The notes below the pieces were generated by a model. That model was not told the DNA's origin. It did no database searches and saw only the letters and a list, made by a program, of their open reading frames with translations. Positions 60,545 through 64,000 of a DNA stretch of 64,000 nt are shown piece after piece (position 1 is the first letter of the stretch; each line of letters opens with the position of its first letter). The stretch is from JBEDUK01 sp040414485 (GTDB taxonomy: Bacteria; Actinomycetota; UBA4738): contig JBEDUK010000010.1 in NCBI GenBank assembly GCA_040414485.1, forward strand, positions 54,798-118,797, in the 5' to 3' direction. The translations under genes and the position numbers were made by a program.

Positions 60545-62515
60545 ATGGCAACGGCTGCGGTGACGCCCGGGTCGGCCGGCGGCAACGGACACGGCTCGGT
60601 CGCCGTGCCTGACGGCGGCGGGGTGATGCGCCGGTTGAACATCGGCACCGGCATCGTGAGCGGCGTGATCGTCGCGGCGATCTTCTGGGCGATCTTCCGA
60701 CCGCTGCTGCATTCGCCTTGGGCGGACGACGCCGTGGTCAACCTGACCTTCCTCGGCTGGGCGATCGGGTTCATGGTCGGGATCGGCGCGTTCACCGGAC
60801 CCCTGCGCTGGGCGGGCGGCCGCGACCTCACGTTCGAGGACCGCGAGTACATGGCCGGCCGCGGCCAGGGCCGGTCGCGCTATTTCAAGTTCTGCACCGA
60901 CCACAAGGTGGTCGGCTGGCAGTACCTCGTGCTCGGCATGACGACACTCGGCATCGGCGGCGTGATGGCGATGATCATCCGCACGCAACTCAGCCGGCCG
61001 GACAACCACATCGTGACGCCGCAGGCCTACAACGCGATCGTCGGCCTGCACGGGATCATCATGATCCTGTCGCTGTCGATCATCGTCACGGGCCCGTTCG
61101 GCAACTTCATCATGCCGATGATGATCGGCGCGCGGGGCATGGCTTTCCCCCGGCTGAACGCGCTCAGCTTCTGGCTGCTCTTCGCCGGGGTCATCGTGCT
61201 GCTGTCCGCGTTCTTCCTGGGCGGGATCCCGACCGGCTGGAACGTGTACGCGCCCCTGTCGTTGCAGGGGCCGGCGGGCATGGATGCGTACCTCATGGGC
61301 ATCCTGCTGTGGGCGCTCTCGAGCGGGATCGCCGCCGTCAACATGATCGTCACCGCCATCACCATGCGGACGAAAGGCATGAACTGGGGTCGCACGCCGA
61401 TCTTCGTGTGGGGCGTCATGGCCACCATGGTGCTGTCGCTGCTGTTCTTCCCGGCGTTCCAGGCCGCGATGGTCCTCCTCGGCCTGGACCGTTCGATCGG
61501 GACGAGCTTCTACGACCCGAACGGGGGCGGGAGCCAGTGGCTCTACCAGAACCTGTTCTGGCTCTTCGGCCACCCGGAGGTCTACATCGTCCTGCTCCCG
61601 GGCGCGATCGCGATCCTGGAGATCGCCCCGGTATTCGCCCGGAAGCCGCTGTTCAGCCACCGCGTCGCGGTGCTCGGGATCGTCGGCATCACAACGCTCT
61701 CGGCGCTGGTGTGGGCGCATCACATGTTCACGACCGGATGGGCTCCGGCATTGAACGGGCCGTTCATGCTCACCACCGAACTGATCTCGATCCCGACAGG
61801 TCTGTTGTTCCTCGTCATCCTGGGCACCATCTGGCGTGGCCGAATATGGACGACCGTGTCGATGCTGTTCGTGTATTCCTTCTTATGGAACTTCGTCATC
61901 GGCGGCGTCACCGGCGTGTACCTGGGCGACGTGCCTCTCAACTACCAGCTGCACGGCTCGCTGTTCGTGACCGCGCATTTCCACTACACGCTCATCGGCG
62001 GCGGGCTCATGGGGTTCTTCGCCGCCTTCTACTACTGGTTCCCGAAGATGTCCGGCCGGATGCTGAACGAATTCCTGGGCAAGGTCTCGTTCTGGCTGAT
62101 CCAGATCGGCTTCAACGTGGTGTTCCTAGCGATGTTCTTCGTGGGAATGCAGGGGCAGCCTCGTCGGGTCGCCGACTATGCGCCGAGGTTCGCCACCGGG
62201 AACGGGATCGCGACGCTCGGGGCCTACATCCTCGGCGCGGGGATGCTGGTCTTCCTCTGGAACGTGATCGTCACGGTACGCCGCGGCGAGGTCGCCATCG
62301 GCAACCCCTGGGGCGGCAAGACCCTCGAATGGCGGACGACGACGCCGGTGCCGCTCGACGACTTCGCCGAGCTCCCGGTCGTGGTGTCGGACCCGTACAC
62401 GTACGGCGAACCCGAGCCGCAGCCCGTACCGGCCATCGCCGGCGCGGCGGGCGCGCCGGGCACCGCTCCTCCCGGCCCGAACCCGGCCGCATCGTCCGGG
62501 GAGGCTCCCTCATGA
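60545..62515 (+). CDS. ctaD: Cytochrome c oxidase subunit I, lacking the canonical D- and K-channel residues
   Basis: 656 residues, 12 core TMs plus two extra N-terminal TMs (about 33-60, 66-86). Heme/copper ligands: His169 (GLHGIIM), His343 with cross-link Tyr347 (GHPEVYI), His392/393 (WAHHMFTTG), and His478/480 (AHFHYTL). Glu345 in GHPEVY is kept. The D-channel Asp in (A)PDMAFPR is Gly198 (GARGMAFPR), and the K-channel Lys in PTGIK is Leu421 (PTGLL). A Glu412 nine residues before it is unusual. The C-terminal tail is long and Pro/Ala-rich. ATG 60545 with GGAGAGGA upstream; stop overlaps ctaE (ATGA). Confidence 0.94.
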   Translation: MATAAVTPGSAGGNGHGSVAVPDGGGVMRRLNIGTGIVSGVIVAAIFWAIFRPLLHSPWADDAVVNLTFLGWAIGFMVGIGAFTGPLRWAGGRDLTFEDREYMAGRGQGRSRYFKFCTDHKVVGWQYLVLGMTTLGIGGVMAMIIRTQLSRPDNHIVTPQAYNAIVGLHGIIMILSLSIIVTGPFGNFIMPMMIGARGMAFPRLNALSFWLLFAGVIVLLSAFFLGGIPTGWNVYAPLSLQGPAGMDAYLMGILLWALSSGIAAVNMIVTAITMRTKGMNWGRTPIFVWGVMATMVLSLLFFPAFQAAMVLLGLDRSIGTSFYDPNGGGSQWLYQNLFWLFGHPEVYIVLLPGAIAILEIAPVFARKPLFSHRVAVLGIVGITTLSALVWAHHMFTTGWAPALNGPFMLTTELISIPTGLLFLVILGTIWRGRIWTTVSMLFVYSFLWNFVIGGVTGVYLGDVPLNYQLHGSLFVTAHFHYTLIGGGLMGFFAAFYYWFPKMSGRMLNEFLGKVSFWLIQIGFNVVFLAMFFVGMQGQPRRVADYAPRFATGNGIATLGAYILGAGMLVFLWNVIVTVRRGEVAIGNPWGGKTLEWRTTTPVPLDDFAELPVVVSDPYTYGEPEPQPVPAIAGAAGAPGTAPPGPNPAASSGEAPS

Positions 62516-63150
62516 GCGTGGCGGCGCACGAGGGCGACGGCGGCGGGGCCGTCGTCCACCACGTCCACGAAGCGTCCTACGGTGAGACGCCGGCGATCGT
62601 CGCGTCGCGACAGCGGATGGCCGTGTACCTGTTCCTGGCGGGCGATGCGGTCTTCGTCGTGTGCCTGGTGTTCACCTACTTCTACCTCCGCGCGCTCGAC
62701 GTCAACGGCGCGTGGCTCCCGAGCGGCGTCCAGACGGCATCCGCCGCCATGACCTGGACCGTCGCGGCCGTCGCCGTGGCGAGCGCCCTCGCATTCGCGT
62801 GGGGCGCCTCCGCGGCAGGCGCCCTCAAGGTGGGAACGCTGATCGGGCTGGTGCTGGTCTTCGCCGACCTGGTCCTCCAGATCGTGCAGATCGCCACCGC
62901 TCCCTTCCATTCGCAGAACGGCGCGTACGCCAGCACCTTCCTGGCGATGGCCGGCTATCACATCCTCCACCTGCTGATCCTGCTGTTCCTGGGCATCGGG
63001 ATGTTCATCCGCGAGCCGCGCGGTCTGCTCGAGGGAGACCGCGCGAACGAGCCGCGGCTGGTGTCCTACGTGTGGGGCTGGTTCGCCATCACGGCCGTCA
63101 TCTTCGCCACCGCGCTCATGTTCACCGCGCGGGCCACGTCCCACGCCTGA
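62512..63150 (+). CDS. ctaE: Cytochrome c oxidase subunit III
   Basis: 212 residues, five TM segments, as in shorter bacterial subunits III that lack the first two helices of the mitochondrial form. Landmarks: VYLFLAGDAVFVVCLVFTYFYLRA, FLAMAGYHILHLLILLFLGIGMF and YVWGWFAITAVIFATALMF. ATG 62512 overlaps the ctaD stop. A His-rich N-terminus (HHVHEASYGE) faces the cytosol. Confidence 0.9.
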   Translation: MSVAAHEGDGGGAVVHHVHEASYGETPAIVASRQRMAVYLFLAGDAVFVVCLVFTYFYLRALDVNGAWLPSGVQTASAAMTWTVAAVAVASALAFAWGASAAGALKVGTLIGLVLVFADLVLQIVQIATAPFHSQNGAYASTFLAMAGYHILHLLILLFLGIGMFIREPRGLLEGDRANEPRLVSYVWGWFAITAVIFATALMFTARATSHA

Positions 63151-63168
63151 TCGGGAGCACGGCCGGGT

Positions 63169-64000
63169 ATGGTCGCATCGATGCCGACCGTATGGAACGC
63201 GTGGCTCCGGCTTTCCACCTGGTCGTTCGAGCCGGAGGTCTGGCTCGGCTTGGCGCTCGTCGGCTCCGCGTACTGGTACGGGCGCCGGCGGCTGATCGTC
63301 CGCGACGGCCGCGACGCGGCACCGCTGCTGCGGGCCGCGGCCTTCTACGCCGGCCTCGTGGTGACGCTGTTCGCCCTCCAGTCTCCGCTCGCATGGCTCT
63401 CCGGCAGGCTGCTTTCGGCACACATGGTGCATCACATGTTGCTGCTGGTCGTGGCCGCGCCGCTGTTCGCGATCGCCACGCCCTGGGCCGCCCTGCGCTC
63501 CGCGCTCCCGATGGGCGCCCAGCGGTGGGTCGAGCGGCTGGGGCAGGCCGCGGACGCCACCGGGCCGGTTGGTCGGATCGCCGACGTCGTTCGGCACCCT
63601 GCGACCGCGGTCGCCCTGTTCGTCGCGACGCTGTGGCTCTGGCACCTTCCCGCCGCCTATGACCTGACGTTGCGCTCGCAGGAGTGGCACGAAACGGAAC
63701 ACGTGATGTTCCTCGCCGTCGGCGTGCTCTTCTGGTCCCACGCGGTCGGCCGATCGTGGCTGGCGGCGCGGCTCACGGCCGGCCGGCGGCTGATCCTTCT
63801 GGGGGCGGGGATCGCGTCCGCATGGCTGCTCAGTCTGGTGCTCGCGCTTCAGCCCGGCGCCATCTACACGCCCTACCTCTTCACGACGCACCTGGTGAGC
63901 GGGCTCAGCCCGCTCGACGACCAGCGCGTGGCTGCTGGCCTGATGTGGGCGGCCGGGATGGTGCCGTTCAACCTCGCCATGGCCATGGCGATCAAGCGCG
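63169..64000 (+). CDS. ctaG: Cytochrome c oxidase assembly factor CtaG (caa3_CtaG), 3' end cut by window
   Basis: The frame is open from ATG 63169 (or 63181) to the window edge, about 277 residues of a multi-TM protein: LSAHMVHHMLLLVVAAPLF, LWLWHLPAAYDL, HETEHVMFLAVGVLFWSHAVG and DDQRVAAGLMWAAGMVPF match the CtaG/CtaG_Bacillus type assembly factor (His-rich TM motifs). It inserts copper or otherwise matures the oxidase. Start choice is open; ATG 63181 gives the more usual MPTVWNAWLR. Confidence 0.85.
   Translation, partial: MVASMPTVWNAWLRLSTWSFEPEVWLGLALVGSAYWYGRRRLIVRDGRDAAPLLRAAAFYAGLVVTLFALQSPLAWLSGRLLSAHMVHHMLLLVVAAPLFAIATPWAALRSALPMGAQRWVERLGQAADATGPVGRIADVVRHPATAVALFVATLWLWHLPAAYDLTLRSQEWHETEHVMFLAVGVLFWSHAVGRSWLAARLTAGRRLILLGAGIASAWLLSLVLALQPGAIYTPYLFTTHLVSGLSPLDDQRVAAGLMWAAGMVPFNLAMAMAIKR

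Overview
The window is chromosomal DNA from a very GC-rich, gene-dense bacterium. By eye the third codon position is almost always G or C. GTG starts are common, TTG starts occur, and gaps between genes are short. The gene set points to an aerobic, probably Gram-positive-type lineage: a SUF system with SufU and a Rieske ferredoxin, a homodimeric AceE-type E1, LAL-type and SARP-free LuxR regulators, ECF sigma factors, an aa3-type oxidase, and abundant M20 peptidases. A deep actinobacterial lineage, or a Chloroflexota/Dormibacterota-like neighbour, fits best, but marker genes outside the window would be needed to decide. I see no tRNA, rRNA, CRISPR array, prophage, insertion sequence or replication origin.

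Layout. (1) Positions 1-9296 hold a one-carbon island. A sarcosine-oxidase-type complex (soxA, cut by the window edge, then soxG and soxB) is followed by an NAD-dependent formate dehydrogenase. The FDH catalytic subunit is a selenoprotein: an in-frame TGA at 4713-4715 is followed by an E. coli-like SECIS hairpin. Its normal N-terminal Fe-S half is encoded as a separate gene at the far end of the operon. (2) 9293-12846: a RCK potassium channel, a YceI protein divergent from a MarR regulator with two tandem operator-like palindromes, and a cation/Ca2+ antiporter. (3) 12835-24499: iron-sulfur assembly in two leftward units, sufD-Rieske-sufC-sufS-sufU and sufT-like/sufB. They are separated by a sigma/TolB-like pair, a coiled-coil cell-wall protein, an M20 peptidase, a cupredoxin and an unknown gene. 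Both suf units carry the same 25-bp palindrome in their leaders. (4) 24568-28880: an orphan response regulator and a cobalamin riboswitch driving btuF-btuC-btuD. (5) 28983-35156: lipoprotein, SGNH hydrolase, M20 peptidase, rhodanese and Tat-exported amidase.

(6) 35248-40138: gcvT divergent from lpd-E2-lipB. (7) 40167-45140: MFS exporter, VOC protein, and an OmpR/HK two-component system with a secreted protein. The two-component operon and the secreted-protein gene share an 11-bp-period direct repeat in their upstream regions. (8) 45155-52833: FAD oxidase, AceE, a thioredoxin-TPR holdase, a second heterodimeric E1 (alpha/beta), and a GNAT protein. (9) 52941-58893: BNR/sialidase-like exoprotein divergent from a 1001-residue LAL regulator, a DUF4242-like protein, and lipA. 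(10) 59035-64000: cytochrome oxidase genes (CuA-like paralogue, subunits II, I, III, CtaG cut by the window edge).

How the parts fit. The SUF, lipoate (lipA, lipB) and selenium-dependent FDH parts serve a metabolism rich in Fe-S and lipoyl enzymes: pyruvate/2-oxoacid dehydrogenases, glycine cleavage and FDH. These feed NADH to an aerobic chain ending in the oxidase. The oxidase subunit I lacks the signature Asp and Lys of the two classical proton channels.

The only stretch above 300 bases without a protein gene is 28582-28982, which is mostly the cobalamin riboswitch. Apart from the small sites listed, other gaps (for example 10982-11103, 17043-17272, 46316-46443, 49951-50168, 54312-54533) show no clear promoter or RNA motif that I can defend.
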